NCBI GenBank assembly: GCA_958413765.1
Contig: CATYVH010000003.1
Span: 1 to 64,000 of the forward strand
DNA: 64,000 nt
Reading direction: 5' to 3'
DNA from: an uncultured Collinsella sp.
GTDB taxonomy: Bacteria > Actinomycetota > Coriobacteriia > Coriobacteriales > Coriobacteriaceae
Part shown: positions 1 to 7,731 of the stretch, in pieces
Layout of the letters: every line of letters starts with the position of its first letter
Position numbering within the stretch: position 1 is the first letter of the stretch
Notes under the pieces: generated by a model
Databases searched by the model: none
What the model saw: only the letters and a program-made list of their open reading frames with translations
What the model was told of the DNA's origin: nothing
Made by a program: the position numbers and the translations under genes

Positions 1-103
1 AGGATATTCCCCCGCAAAGCCGCAGGTAGATGGCACGCCGTTAGTTGTGGCAGTACTAAATAGCCAGTAACCTGCCAAAAAGAGACAGGCTACCTTGCAC
101 CAA

Positions 104-168
104 AAACCGTCGCAACATTCGATGAAAATCGTGCAAACGCGAAAAATCATTAAATGTTGCGACGGTTT
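104..168. repeat. 16-bp perfect inverted repeat, 33-nt spacer
   Basis: AAACCGTCGCAACATT at 104-119 is exactly complementary to 153-168, leaving a 33-nt AT-richer spacer. It lies in the gene-free first 204 bases, downstream of the pentapeptide repeat gene on the minus strand. No long T tract follows, so it is not a standard terminator. It could be a protein-binding site or part of a repeat whose remainder lies outside the window. Confidence 0.75.
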
Positions 169-204
169 GATTTTAGATAGCGGTCGAGCAAAAGACCAGA
201 GCGC

Positions 205-816
205 CTATTCGTCGGCGAGTTGAATTCCCAACAAACCCGAGAGTGCCAGCGCCTGCTCGGCATTGACCGTCAAGCCACGCAACTCATGGTAATCGCCCGA
301 GACGACAGGAGCCGCGAACGTACAACACGATACATCCACGCCGGAAAGCGGCGTCTTGAACACATCGATTCGCGTCAGGTCGCAGCCGTCCAAGCGCAAT
401 TGCCCCAGCTTTGCCCCCTGGAGTGCGGCCTCGGTCAAACGCGTGTCACGCGCAGCCATGGGGCCAATGCTTCCCTCCGAAAGGTTCGCATAGCTCAAAT
501 CGCACGATCCAAACGACACGCTCGACAGGCGCGCCTTGAGCAAGTTGAGTCCCGGTGCCGAGCAGTCAACGAAGTCGCAGCGGCTGAGCCAGCAGCCTTC
601 CATGTTGCAGCGGATAAAGCGGCAACCGCGAAACACCACGTCGCGAAACGTCGAGCCGCTCCAGTCAACGCTATCGAACTCGCAAGATCGGAACACAACG
701 CCATCGAAGGTCGCGCCGTTCGCCACGTCGTAGGCAAGATCCAAATCCTCAAAAGCGGTATTGGAGACGAGCTCATCGCCCTCGGCAAAGAGGTCGATGA
801 GCTCGTCCATGCCCAT
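205..816 (-). CDS. pentapeptide repeat protein
   Basis: A 203-residue protein. From about residue 35 it shows tandem five-residue units of the A(D/N)LxX type with F or L at the centre (for example FRSCEF, FRDVVF, FRGCRF, LSRCDF, LSYANL, LRLDGCDL). This pattern forms the right-handed quadrilateral beta-helix of pentapeptide repeat proteins. Cysteine often takes the position before the central D/E or R. There is no signal peptide or membrane segment, so it is probably cytoplasmic. The ATG at 816 was chosen because the repeat domain is complete from there; an ATG at 810 is also possible and neither has a strong ribosome site. Some family members protect DNA gyrase, but nothing here shows that role, so the function is unknown. 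Confidence 0.8.
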   Translation of the reverse strand: MGMDELIDLFAEGDELVSNTAFEDLDLAYDVANGATFDGVVFRSCEFDSVDWSGSTFRDVVFRGCRFIRCNMEGCWLSRCDFVDCSAPGLNLLKARLSSVSFGSCDLSYANLSEGSIGPMAARDTRLTEAALQGAKLGQLRLDGCDLTRIDVFKTPLSGVDVSCCTFAAPVVSGDYHELRGLTVNAEQALALSGLLGIQLADE

Positions 817-850
817 ATGGCAGCCAATCCGTTCGTTTACCCGGGCAAAA

Positions 851-883
851 CCACCGCAAAGGTGCCTGTCCCCTTTGCGGTGG
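851..883. terminator. hairpin between two minus-strand genes
   Basis: CCACCGCAAAGG (851-862) pairs with CCTTTGCGGTGG (872-883) across a 9-nt loop. It lies between the SGNH hydrolase stop and the pentapeptide gene start, where it could end or weaken transcription. No U tract follows on the minus strand, so factor-independent termination is uncertain. Confidence 0.55.
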
Positions 884-895
884 CTTGGGGTCGCG

Positions 896-1555
896 CTACT
901 CACCGAGCATCTCTTGGAGCTTGGCTGCCACGGCATGTCCCAAGCTCTCGTGGCTTTCGGGCATCATATGCAGATAGTCGATATCGCCCGGCTCGGCAAA
1001 CTCGGCGGCATTCAAAAAGTCGCAGCCAAACTGCTCGGCCACGTGCGCATAGTACTCGCCAAAATGTTCAGATGCCTCGACGGAACGCTCGTCAAAATCG
1101 GTCATATATACATCGGCGATCTGCGGCTTGATCTTGATAGGAGCCATCAGCAGGATGCGCGGGCAAGGCGCAGCGTCGGTCCACGGAAACGCGCGGACGG
1201 CGCGAATCAGCGCCATGGCGCCACGGGCGATATCGGAAGCTGTCACGTTAAAGACCGTCTTACAGTCGTTGGTGCCCAGCATGATCACAATGGCGTCCAG
1301 CGGCTTATGAGCCTCGAGCAGCATCGGAAGCGCGCGAATGCCGTTGAGGTTAGTGTCCAGATGGCACATGTCGTCGCGTACCGTCGTGCGGCCGTTGAGG
1401 CCTTCTTCAATTACATGCCAGCCCTCGCCTAAGTCACGTTGGACCACGCCACACCAGCGCACATCCTGCGCATAGCGCACCGCGGTACCGTCGCGCATGC
1501 CCGCCGGATCGTAACCATAGGTGTTGCTGTCACCAAAGCACAGAACGTTTTTCAT
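896..1555 (-). CDS. SGNH/GDSL-type esterase or lipase family protein
   Basis: A 219-residue cytoplasmic protein. The N-terminus reads FGDSNTYGYDP, the GDS block I of SGNH hydrolases with the nucleophile serine. The block III asparagine is in MLGTNDCK, and the catalytic Asp/His pair fits the IDYLHMMPESHESLGH region near the C-terminus. The family cleaves esters, including acetyl groups on sugars, by a Ser-His-Asp mechanism; the substrate cannot be read from sequence. The ATG at 1555 follows a GGGGAG ribosome site at good spacing, so the longer upstream frame was discarded. Its 3' end lies just before the hairpin at 851-883. Confidence 0.85.
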   Translation of the reverse strand: MKNVLCFGDSNTYGYDPAGMRDGTAVRYAQDVRWCGVVQRDLGEGWHVIEEGLNGRTTVRDDMCHLDTNLNGIRALPMLLEAHKPLDAIVIMLGTNDCKTVFNVTASDIARGAMALIRAVRAFPWTDAAPCPRILLMAPIKIKPQIADVYMTDFDERSVEASEHFGEYYAHVAEQFGCDFLNAAEFAEPGDIDYLHMMPESHESLGHAVAAKLQEMLGE

Positions 1556-1572
1556 CGTAAGCTCCCCACTCA

Positions 1573-1608
1573 ATAAAAAGCCGACAGGAGCAGCCTCTCC
1601 CGTCGGCT
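1573..1608 (-). terminator. rho-independent terminator
   Basis: On the minus strand, AGCCGACGGGAG pairs imperfectly with CTCCTGTCGGCT and is followed by TTTTTATT. It sits directly after the stop of the TIGR02452-like gene and upstream of the SGNH hydrolase start. Confidence 0.8.
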
Positions 1609-1633
1609 CGGTATATCGCATCACGAGCACCGT

Positions 1634-2767
1634 TTACAGGTACTTGCGCCAGTCGTCGCCATCCTCGTCATCCTCGGCAGCGGCCTGAGCCTGCTCGGCG
1701 GCACGGGCGGCTGCGGCGCGGGCGGCAACCTGAGCATAGGACTCCTCGTTTCGCTCGGGGAAGTTTGCCAGCACGTGCTCGAATTTGGCGAAGTCCTCGT
1801 CCCAGCGCGTAGAGGGCACGGCAAAGAAGACCTGCTTGACCTTGAAGTCGCCCGATGCGAGCTCCTTGCGGAAGAGCTCGGCCACGGCCTCGGCATCAAA
1901 GCCGTTGTTGTCGCTGCCCCATGCGCCCAGCACGAGCTTCTCGCGACCCAACTCGTCGCAGATGGCGAGCACAAAGCGGATGCGGTCGCGCAGGGCATCC
2001 AGCAGAGCATCGTCGCTCACGCGATACTCCTGGCGGGCGCGCTTAACGTTGGGCGCGGCGGCCACGATCACGTCGGCGTATGCATGCACGTGGTTGCGGT
2101 CGAAGCGCACCGCAGGCACCACTAGGGCACGGTTACGATAGAGCTCGCAGTTGATGTTGCGGCGACGGTTCTCGCCGTACCACTTACGCTGCCTATCGAG
2201 AACGTTGTACAGATACGAATCGGCGCACAGCGTGGCCTCCTGGCCCAGATAACCCTGAATATATCCACCGCCCGGATTGGTAAACGAGGCAAAGGCGAGC
2301 ACGGCCATGTCGCAGAACTGCGCATAGCCGCGACCGTTATCGAGGATTGCCTGCGTGGCGGAGGCATCAAGCACAGTGACCTCGGGCAGGACCGGAGCGG
2401 GCTCCTCAGCAGGCGCGGACTCAGCTTCGGCGATTTCCTCGGCAGGCTCCTCGACGGGCTCGGGCGCCGCCTCGGTCTCGGGCGCTGCCTCGACCTCGGC
2501 AGTCTCCGCGTTCTCGACGTCCTCGGCGACCTGCTCTTCGGGGGCCACAGCAGTCTGAACCTTGGCCTTCATCGCCGCGACAAAGCCGGCGGGCATGCCG
2601 TCAAACTCGCGAACACCAGCAAGCGAACGCTCGATATCCTTGGCGCAGGCCTCGGACACAGTCATCACATGGCGCTCGGCGGCCTTGGCACGGGCCTCGC
2701 GCTTGGGATTGGGCTGACCCGCTCGGTTGGACCTGCGGTTACGGTTCCTGTTGTCGACGTCTGCCAT
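1634..2767 (-). CDS. TIGR02452-family protein (microbial PARG/macrodomain-like)
   Basis: A 377-residue protein. Residues about 165-365 match the TIGR02452 (DUF2263) family: a FTNPGGGYIQGYLGQEATLC core, an R/N-rich segment, VIVAAAPN, and a VLGAWGSDNNGF motif. The core resembles the NPGGG-QEE signature of poly(ADP-ribose) glycohydrolases of bacterial type, suggesting removal or binding of ADP-ribose; here the QEE position reads QEA. The N-terminal 30 residues are strongly basic (NRNRRSNR). A linker at about 85-130 is almost all Glu, Ala and Pro. The C-terminus is an Ala/Glu helix plus an acidic tail. The start at 2767 has AAGGTGA just upstream. No partner ADP-ribosyltransferase is visible nearby. 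Confidence 0.7.
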   Translation of the reverse strand: MADVDNRNRNRRSNRAGQPNPKREARAKAAERHVMTVSEACAKDIERSLAGVREFDGMPAGFVAAMKAKVQTAVAPEEQVAEDVENAETAEVEAAPETEAAPEPVEEPAEEIAEAESAPAEEPAPVLPEVTVLDASATQAILDNGRGYAQFCDMAVLAFASFTNPGGGYIQGYLGQEATLCADSYLYNVLDRQRKWYGENRRRNINCELYRNRALVVPAVRFDRNHVHAYADVIVAAAPNVKRARQEYRVSDDALLDALRDRIRFVLAICDELGREKLVLGAWGSDNNGFDAEAVAELFRKELASGDFKVKQVFFAVPSTRWDEDFAKFEHVLANFPERNEESYAQVAARAAAARAAEQAQAAAEDDEDGDDWRKYL

Positions 2768-2831
2768 AAGTGGTCACCTTTCCTGTCGCTGCCGCTATCG
2801 GCTTTTCCCATCCATGATACCCCGCCGCGCA

Positions 2832-2860
2832 CAAAAAAGACGGCCCCGAAGGACCGCCTT
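2832..2860 (-). terminator. rho-independent terminator
   Basis: On the minus strand GGCGGTCC, loop TTCG, GGGCCGTC and then six Ts. The TTCG tetraloop and T run are typical. It ends the Bax-inhibitor-1 gene transcript. Confidence 0.85.
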
Positions 2861-2907
2861 TCGCATCGTTTTACCGTGTCCGGCAGGAAGCATCGCAATG
2901 CCGCGCT

Positions 2908-3603
2908 TTAATCGCGACGGCCGAGGATGTTCAGAATGCGCAGGAACACGTTGATGATGTCCACGAACAGGTTGGATGCCATGAGCACGGCGTTGGGCAG
3001 CGTGGGCGGCACCGTCGTTGCCACATAGGTGTCGTAGCCGATGAAGCCGGCGAACACCACGATCACGATCAGGTCGGTGATGGTCTGCGAGACGCCCATG
3101 AACATCAGCACGATCTCAACCAGAATAGTGGCGAGCAGAATGCCAAAGCCGATGCCATATACGCGCTGGAAAAACTTGGGGAACGTCACGCCCAAGGCGC
3201 CAAAGACAAAGGTGATGGCGGCCGTGGCGATAAAGGCAGTGTTGATGGTGGGCAGGTCGTAGTTGGCAAGGCCAAACGACGCGGTCAGGCCAAAGGTACT
3301 CGCAAAGATTACGTAGCCCACAAGGGACAGACCCACGGACTGCTTGCCCGCAGCAGCCGACATCATGACCATGCCGACGATGGTTAAAATAAACGAGCCA
3401 AAGACCAGTGGCAGGGCGGCGCCGCTCATCATCATGCGCGCAAACGACATGGTGCTCGTAAAGTAGGCGCCGGCACCCATGGCGCAAAAGCCCAAGAAGA
3501 TCAGGGCAGATATGGCGAGATTGTACGCGCGCGGCGACATCTCCTTGGCGCGACTTGCGCCGGTCTCGACGGGGCCGTTCTGATAGCCCTGAATATCGTT
3601 CAT
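2908..3603 (-). CDS. Bax inhibitor-1/YccA family membrane protein
   Basis: A 231-residue polytopic membrane protein with about seven hydrophobic segments between residues 28 and 225 and a short charged C-terminus (LRILNILGRRD). The arrangement matches the UPF0005/BI-1 family (YccA, YetJ), which in bacteria includes pH-gated calcium leak channels and regulators of the FtsH protease. The family-typical aspartates near the end are present (GYDTYVA in the sixth segment and VDIINVFLRILNILG in the last). The ATG at 3603 follows AAAGGACG. Which BI-1 activity it has cannot be told from sequence. Confidence 0.88.
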   Translation of the reverse strand: MNDIQGYQNGPVETGASRAKEMSPRAYNLAISALIFLGFCAMGAGAYFTSTMSFARMMMSGAALPLVFGSFILTIVGMVMMSAAAGKQSVGLSLVGYVIFASTFGLTASFGLANYDLPTINTAFIATAAITFVFGALGVTFPKFFQRVYGIGFGILLATILVEIVLMFMGVSQTITDLIVIVVFAGFIGYDTYVATTVPPTLPNAVLMASNLFVDIINVFLRILNILGRRD

Positions 3604-3682
3604 GCTTCGTCCTTTCAAAAAGCGCCACGACAGCGCAGCAGGTGACAAGATTCCTGTCATTGTACCCGAACGCCGTGCGTCC

Positions 3683-4021
3683 TTACCTACGGCGCTCGCC
3701 CTCAAGCGTACGGTCAAACGCCCAAACCCACCAACGCATCACGTGTGCCTGCGAGCCGTCCGCCCGCTCGCGCGTCTGGTCCTCCAGATACAACTCGGTC
3801 GCGTGCCCGCCAAAACGCACCTTATAGGTTGCCGTACGAATGCCGTGAACCGTCAGGCCAAACCCGGTGGTCGAGATAATTTCGTCGATCGTAAAACAAC
3901 GGCCGTCGACCCAGCAGACGGTGACCGGCACGACTTGTCCGCCCGCGAGGATGCGAGCCACGACGTCCACATACTGCTTGTGCACGCGCCGAGTTTTGCC
4001 ATCTGTCTGTCGATATTCCAT
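3683..4021 (-). CDS. small conserved protein, function unknown
   Basis: A 112-residue soluble protein beginning MEYRQTDGKTRRVHKQ and rich in beta-strand-like segments (VVARILAGGQVVPVTVCW, FTIDEII, TYKVRFGGHATELYLED). It ends in an Arg-rich tail. Its layout of short strands and an aromatic core resembles small beta-barrel domains, but I do not recognise a family. The ATG at 4021 was chosen because the upstream extension is Cys/Arg/His-rich and unlike coding sequence; the ribosome site is weak (ATAGGG). Confidence 0.65.
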   Translation of the reverse strand: MEYRQTDGKTRRVHKQYVDVVARILAGGQVVPVTVCWVDGRCFTIDEIISTTGFGLTVHGIRTATYKVRFGGHATELYLEDQTRERADGSQAHVMRWWVWAFDRTLEGERRR

Positions 4022-4208
4022 GGCCCTATTATCGAACGCATGTTTGCATGTTGTAAAGCGAACAGACTGTGGTTTTGGAGTGTCGGAGCGAACGCACGCG
4101 TCCGCATGGCGTGTTAGCAAAAAGAACGACCGCGGTCAACAGGGCTAATATTCAATTTTAGTACCAAAAAATTCACTTCTCCCATCAGAACTCCGTAAAG
4201 AAACCCGC

Positions 4209-4240
4209 AGGAGGTGATACGATTTATCATGTTTTTGTAA
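4209..4240 (+). promoter_or_regulatory. strong ribosome site with a three-codon leader frame before pit
   Basis: AGGAGGTGAT (4209-4218) matches the 16S anti-Shine-Dalgarno almost perfectly but has no long gene at normal spacing. The first in-frame start is ATG at 4229, encoding Met-Phe-Leu and then TAA at 4238. This stop is in the same frame as the pit start at 4271, which itself has only a weak ribosome site (GAGAAAG). A leader mini-frame controlling pit, or simple ribosome loading, is possible. Confidence 0.45.
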
Positions 4241-4270
4241 CGAGTCTGCAAATATCGAGAAAGCCCATAT

Positions 4271-5320
4271 ATGGACGTAACGTTCTCAACCTTCCTCGGC
4301 CAGCTTGTGTCGAACCCAGTCCTTGCCGTCACCGTGATCCTCGCGCTCGGCGCCATCTTCGTCAACGGATGGACCGACGCGCCCAACGCCATCGCGACCT
4401 GCGTCACCACGCGCTGCATGCCCGCCCGCGCCGCCATCCTCATGAGCGCCGCATTCAACTTCTTGGGCGTGCTCATCATGACGCACTTTAACGCGAGCGT
4501 CGCCAACACCATCTCACATATCGTCGACTTTGGCGGAAACAGCACCATGGCACTCGCGTGCCTCTGCGCGGCGCTCTTCTCCATCGTCGTCTACGGCGCC
4601 ACAGCGTCGCGTTTTGGCATCCCCACCTCGCAAAGCCACAGCCTTATCGCCGGCCTGACCGGTGCTGCCATCGCCCTCGGCGGCGCGAACAGCGTCAACG
4701 TCCACGAGTGGATGAAGGTCATCTACGGCCTGGCGCTCTCCATCGGTCTGGGCTTTGTCATGGGCTGGATCCTGTGCAAACTCGTCTCGATTCTTTTCGC
4801 CGCCGCCAACAGGCGACGTGCCAATGTCTTCTTTAAATACGCTCAGATCGCGAGTGCTGCGGCCATGAGCTTTATGCACGGCGCGCAGGATGGACAGAAG
4901 TTCATCGGCGTGCTCTTTTTAGGTGTCGCCTTCGCCAACGGCCAGACTAGCGTCGGCGACGCCGGCATCCCCATCTGGATCATGCTGCTGTGCTCGGCCA
5001 CCATGGGCATCGGCACCAGTGTGGGCGGCGAGCGCATCATCAAGTCCGTCGGCCAGAGCATGGTCAAGCTCGAAAAGTACCAGGGCTTCTCCGCCGACCT
5101 CGCGGGCGCCGCAAACCTGCTGCTTGCCACCCTTACCGGCATCCCCGTGTCCTCCACCCACATCAAGACCTGCGCCATCATGGGCGTCGGTGCCGTCAAG
5201 CGCCTTTCGGCCATCAACTTCGGCGTGGTCAAGGACATGATGTTCACCTGGTTCTTCACCTTCCCCGCCTGCGGACTCATCAGCTTTGTCATGGCCAAGC
5301 TGTTCATGATGTTCCTCTAG
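4271..5320 (+). CDS. pit: PiT-family inorganic phosphate transporter
   Basis: A 349-residue integral membrane protein of the PiT (low-affinity phosphate permease) family. The first half carries NGWTDAPNAIATCV, a form of the family GxNDxxNA signature, followed by FGIPTSQSHSLIAGL. The inverted second-half repeat includes SFMHGAQDGQKFIG and GIPVSSTHIKTCAIMGVGA. About ten membrane segments are predicted. It imports phosphate (as a metal-phosphate complex in the best-studied members) using the proton or cation gradient. It is followed after 67 nt by a DUF47 protein, the standard partner. It complements the high-affinity Pst system at 9.7-14.1 kb. Confidence 0.93.
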   Translation: MDVTFSTFLGQLVSNPVLAVTVILALGAIFVNGWTDAPNAIATCVTTRCMPARAAILMSAAFNFLGVLIMTHFNASVANTISHIVDFGGNSTMALACLCAALFSIVVYGATASRFGIPTSQSHSLIAGLTGAAIALGGANSVNVHEWMKVIYGLALSIGLGFVMGWILCKLVSILFAAANRRRANVFFKYAQIASAAAMSFMHGAQDGQKFIGVLFLGVAFANGQTSVGDAGIPIWIMLLCSATMGIGTSVGGERIIKSVGQSMVKLEKYQGFSADLAGAANLLLATLTGIPVSSTHIKTCAIMGVGAVKRLSAINFGVVKDMMFTWFFTFPACGLISFVMAKLFMMFL

Positions 5321-5387
5321 CCACACCGAGCGTCCATCCGGACCGCAAAACTTCGCCCACCCGTCTTCGCCTCGAAAGGACCCACTC

Positions 5388-6011
5388 ATGGCAAAGAAAC
5401 CCGATTCGTTCTACTTTGACAACTACGTCGCCTGCGCCGACCTTGCCGTCCAGGCCGCCGAGCTGCTCACCAAGATTTTTGAGAACTTTGACCCCGCGCA
5501 GATCCACGACATGCTCGAGGAGATGCACGCGATTGAGCATGCGGCAGACAAGAAGCACCATGAGCTTGAGGACGCCCTGCTCACGGCCTTTATCACCCCG
5601 CTTGAGCGCGAGGACCTGGATCTGATGAGCTGCTCGCTCGACACCGTGCTCGACCGTATCGAGGGCGTCGTGCAGCGCGTCTACTTCACCAACATCCAGA
5701 GCATCCATCCCGACGCCATCGTCATCGCCCACAAGGTGACCGACGCCTGCCGCGCCATGAAGGACCTGATGGTCGAGCTGCCCAACTACCGCAAGTCCAA
5801 GACGCTGCGCGAGCTCGTCATCCAGATCAACACCATCGAGTCCGAGGCCGACGAGCTCTATATCAACGCCATGCGTAACCTGCACGTTAACGGCAAGGAC
5901 CCGCTCGAGGTTATCGCCTGGCGTGACGTGTACGCCTTCCTGGAGTACTGCGCCGACTGCTGCGAGAATGTGGCCGATGTCGTGGATTCGATTGTCATGA
6001 AGAACAGTTAA
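5388..6011 (+). CDS. DUF47 (PhoU-like) partner of the Pit transporter
   Basis: A 207-residue all-helical protein of the DUF47/UPF0111 family, structurally related to PhoU. Features include EEMHAIEHAADKKHHELEDAL and FITPLEREDLDLMS, with conserved Glu/Asp/His positions that bind metal in PhoU-like folds, and the C-terminal EYCADCCENVADVVDSIVMK. These proteins are usually encoded next to pit genes and are thought to regulate transport. GAAAGGA precedes the ATG at good spacing, and the gene is very probably co-transcribed with pit. Confidence 0.9.
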   Translation: MAKKPDSFYFDNYVACADLAVQAAELLTKIFENFDPAQIHDMLEEMHAIEHAADKKHHELEDALLTAFITPLEREDLDLMSCSLDTVLDRIEGVVQRVYFTNIQSIHPDAIVIAHKVTDACRAMKDLMVELPNYRKSKTLRELVIQINTIESEADELYINAMRNLHVNGKDPLEVIAWRDVYAFLEYCADCCENVADVVDSIVMKNS

Positions 6012-6035
6012 TTAGCTGTACGTATCCCACCGGTC

Positions 6036-6113
6036 GCGGGCCCGACCACTAATGCCTTTCTCACTCCGGCTGCGCTGCAGAGTCGTTCGAAAGGTATTAG
6101 TGGTCGGGCCCGC
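6036..6113. repeat. 25-bp inverted repeat downstream of the pit operon
   Basis: The 25-nt arm at 6036-6060 (starting GCGGGCCCGACCACTAATG) pairs with 6089-6113. The single mismatch is a G-U wobble. The loop is 28 nt and carries a smaller GCTGC/GCAG hairpin. No T run follows the second arm. It lies between the DUF47 stop and the nitroreductase, where it may stop transcription or stabilise mRNA 3' ends, but it is much longer than an ordinary terminator. Confidence 0.85.
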
Positions 6114-6254
6114 TCCCTTACGTACCGCCATTGGGAACCTTGGCTGATGGTTTGGGCGCGATGGGGCTTTTGCTGTAATGGCCTCTAATGTCCTGTGCCT
6201 GACTTTGGCCTTTGGACGGGCGTTTGGGTGGGTGTTGCTTTGGGTACTCTTTTG

Positions 6255-6285
6255 GTTGACTTTGGATTGATTCGTTGACTTTGGA
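6255..6285 (+). repeat. direct repeat GTTGACTTTGGA x2 before the nitroreductase
   Basis: Exact 12-bp copies at 6255-6266 and 6274-6285, 19 bp apart, inside a T- and G-rich leader with several further TTTGG words. The second copy overlaps the ribosome site (GGAAGGG) of the nitroreductase. It could be an operator, or a by-product of the strongly skewed composition here. Confidence 0.6.
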
Positions 6286-6295
6286 AGGGTTGGTT

Positions 6296-6826
6296 ATGGG
6301 TTATTTGGATTTGGCTCGTTCTCGGTATTCTTGTCGTTTGTTTGAGGATCGTCCTGTGGAGCGGGCGGTGGTTGATGCTGTTATTGAGGCGGGGCGTATT
6401 GCTCCTTCTGCTTGTAATAATCATCCAACCCGTGTGATGGTGTTGGATACGCCTGAGCTTCTGGAGAAGGCTGCTGCTTGTCAGCCTCGGTTTGCTCGTG
6501 ATGGGTCCGTCTTTGGGGCTCCGCTTATCTTTCTTATCTGCAGCGTTACCGACGATGCTTGGGTGCGCCCGTATGACCAGATGAACTCCAGTGCCATCGA
6601 CACCTCGATCGTGTGCGATCAGATGATGATGGAGGCCGAGGAGCAGGGCCTGGGTACGTGCTGGGTGTGCCATTTTAAGCCCGAGGTGGCCTGCGGGCAG
6701 TTCAGCCTGCCCGAAGGCATCTATCCCTATCATATGCTCGTCTGCGGCTATCCTGCCGACCATATCGCCGATCCCGAACACCGCGAGGCCCGCACCATTC
6801 CCCTCCCCGACTTCCTCCTCAAGTAG
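6296..6826 (+). CDS. nitroreductase family protein
   Basis: A 176-residue FMN-dependent nitroreductase-like protein. The N-terminal RSRYSCRLFEDRPVER block is the conserved flavin-phosphate site of the family. IAPSACNNHPTRVMV matches the usual APSxxNxQPW region, and EEQGLGTCWVCHF matches the GLGTCWIG region. Such enzymes reduce nitro groups, quinones or other acceptors with NAD(P)H, usually as dimers. The ATG at 6296 follows GGAAGGG. Codons from the start to about 6545 are strongly T- and G-ending, while the rest uses the C/G-ending codons of the neighbours, so the gene looks like a mosaic. A terminator follows at 6873. Confidence 0.85.
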   Translation: MGYLDLARSRYSCRLFEDRPVERAVVDAVIEAGRIAPSACNNHPTRVMVLDTPELLEKAAACQPRFARDGSVFGAPLIFLICSVTDDAWVRPYDQMNSSAIDTSIVCDQMMMEAEEQGLGTCWVCHFKPEVACGQFSLPEGIYPYHMLVCGYPADHIADPEHREARTIPLPDFLLK

Positions 6827-6872
6827 ATTTTTGGGACATGCCTTAAAATCTATCTTTTACCGTTCGCCCGTT

Positions 6873-6918
6873 CGCCGAGTTCTGTGCCCTCAAACGCAGA
6901 ACTCGGCGTTTTGTTTTG
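6873..6918 (+). terminator. rho-independent terminator of the nitroreductase
   Basis: CGCCGAGTTCTG (6873-6884) pairs perfectly with CAGAACTCGGCG (6897-6908) and is followed by TTTTGTTTTG. Confidence 0.92.
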
Positions 6919-6934
6919 CAGACTGCATACAGCC

Positions 6935-6965
6935 ACAAAAAAAGGACCCACAAGCTGTGGGCCCT
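6935..6965 (-). terminator. rho-independent terminator of divIVA
   Basis: On the minus strand GGGCCCACA, a short loop, TGTGGGTCC, then seven Ts. It closes the long division-gene transcript after divIVA. Confidence 0.9.
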
Positions 6966-6992
6966 TTCTAGGCGCTAAATGATAGCTGGATG

Positions 6993-7670
6993 TTAGTCCA
7001 GGTCGTCGGCGGCGAAGTTGTCAATCGGTGCAAAGGGATCGGCAACGGGAATAACCGGCTCGGCGACGGGCAGCGGCTCGGCAGCAGGAACAGTCACAGC
7101 CGGAGAAGCGGCGGAACCGACCGGCGTGGAAGCCATGAGATCGGACGGGAAGGAGTTCTGAGCATCGTCCATGAAGTGCTGGATGAGCTTGAGGTACTCG
7201 GCCTTGAACTCCTCACGGGAAGCCTTAAGACGGTCGATCTCCTCAAGCTCGGCCTGCTTTTCGGTCAGAGCCTGGCGGATAACCTCGCGGGCCTTAGCGT
7301 CAGCCTCGTTGCGGATACGCTCAGCGTTCTCGTTGGCATCGTTGACGATGGTCTCAGCGGTCTGCTGGGCAGCGATCAGGGCAGCGGAAATCTGGCGCTC
7401 CTGAGCGGAGAAGTCAGGGGCGGGAGCAGCCACGGGGGCGGCGGGAACGGCTTGGGCGGTGGCATCCTGAGCCTGGGCAAGCTGAGCCTGTGCATCGGCA
7501 AGCTGCTGCTCGGTAGCAGTCAGACGACCCTTAAGGTCGACGATCTTAGCGAGCATAGCGTCAACCTCGGAGGACAGCGTCTCCAAGAAGACGTCGACCT
7601 CGGCAGGATCGTAGCCACGCTTGGCCTCAGAGAAAGTCTGAGCCTGGATGTCTGCAGGGGTAATAGCCAT
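6993..7670 (-). CDS. divIVA: DivIVA-domain cell division/polarity protein
   Basis: A 225-residue protein. The N-terminal DivIVA membrane-binding domain reads MAITPADIQAQTFSEAKRGY followed by DPAEVDVFL, matching the family start (P-x-DI-x-x-x-x-F-x-x-x-x-x-GYD-x-x-EVD). A coiled coil follows (about 30-80 and 105-170), interrupted by an Ala/Pro-rich linker, and then a low-complexity Ala/Pro/Val tail. DivIVA (Wag31 in actinobacteria) collects at curved membrane at poles and septa and directs wall growth or division. It is the last gene of the cluster, after yggT. AAGGAG precedes the ATG. Confidence 0.92.
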   Translation of the reverse strand: MAITPADIQAQTFSEAKRGYDPAEVDVFLETLSSEVDAMLAKIVDLKGRLTATEQQLADAQAQLAQAQDATAQAVPAAPVAAPAPDFSAQERQISAALIAAQQTAETIVNDANENAERIRNEADAKAREVIRQALTEKQAELEEIDRLKASREEFKAEYLKLIQHFMDDAQNSFPSDLMASTPVGSAASPAVTVPAAEPLPVAEPVIPVADPFAPIDNFAADDLD

Positions 7671-7731
7671 AACAAGTCTCCTTTTTCATCGCCTCGGCGC
7701 TACACGCCCGACGTAAGTTACAAAGTCAGTT

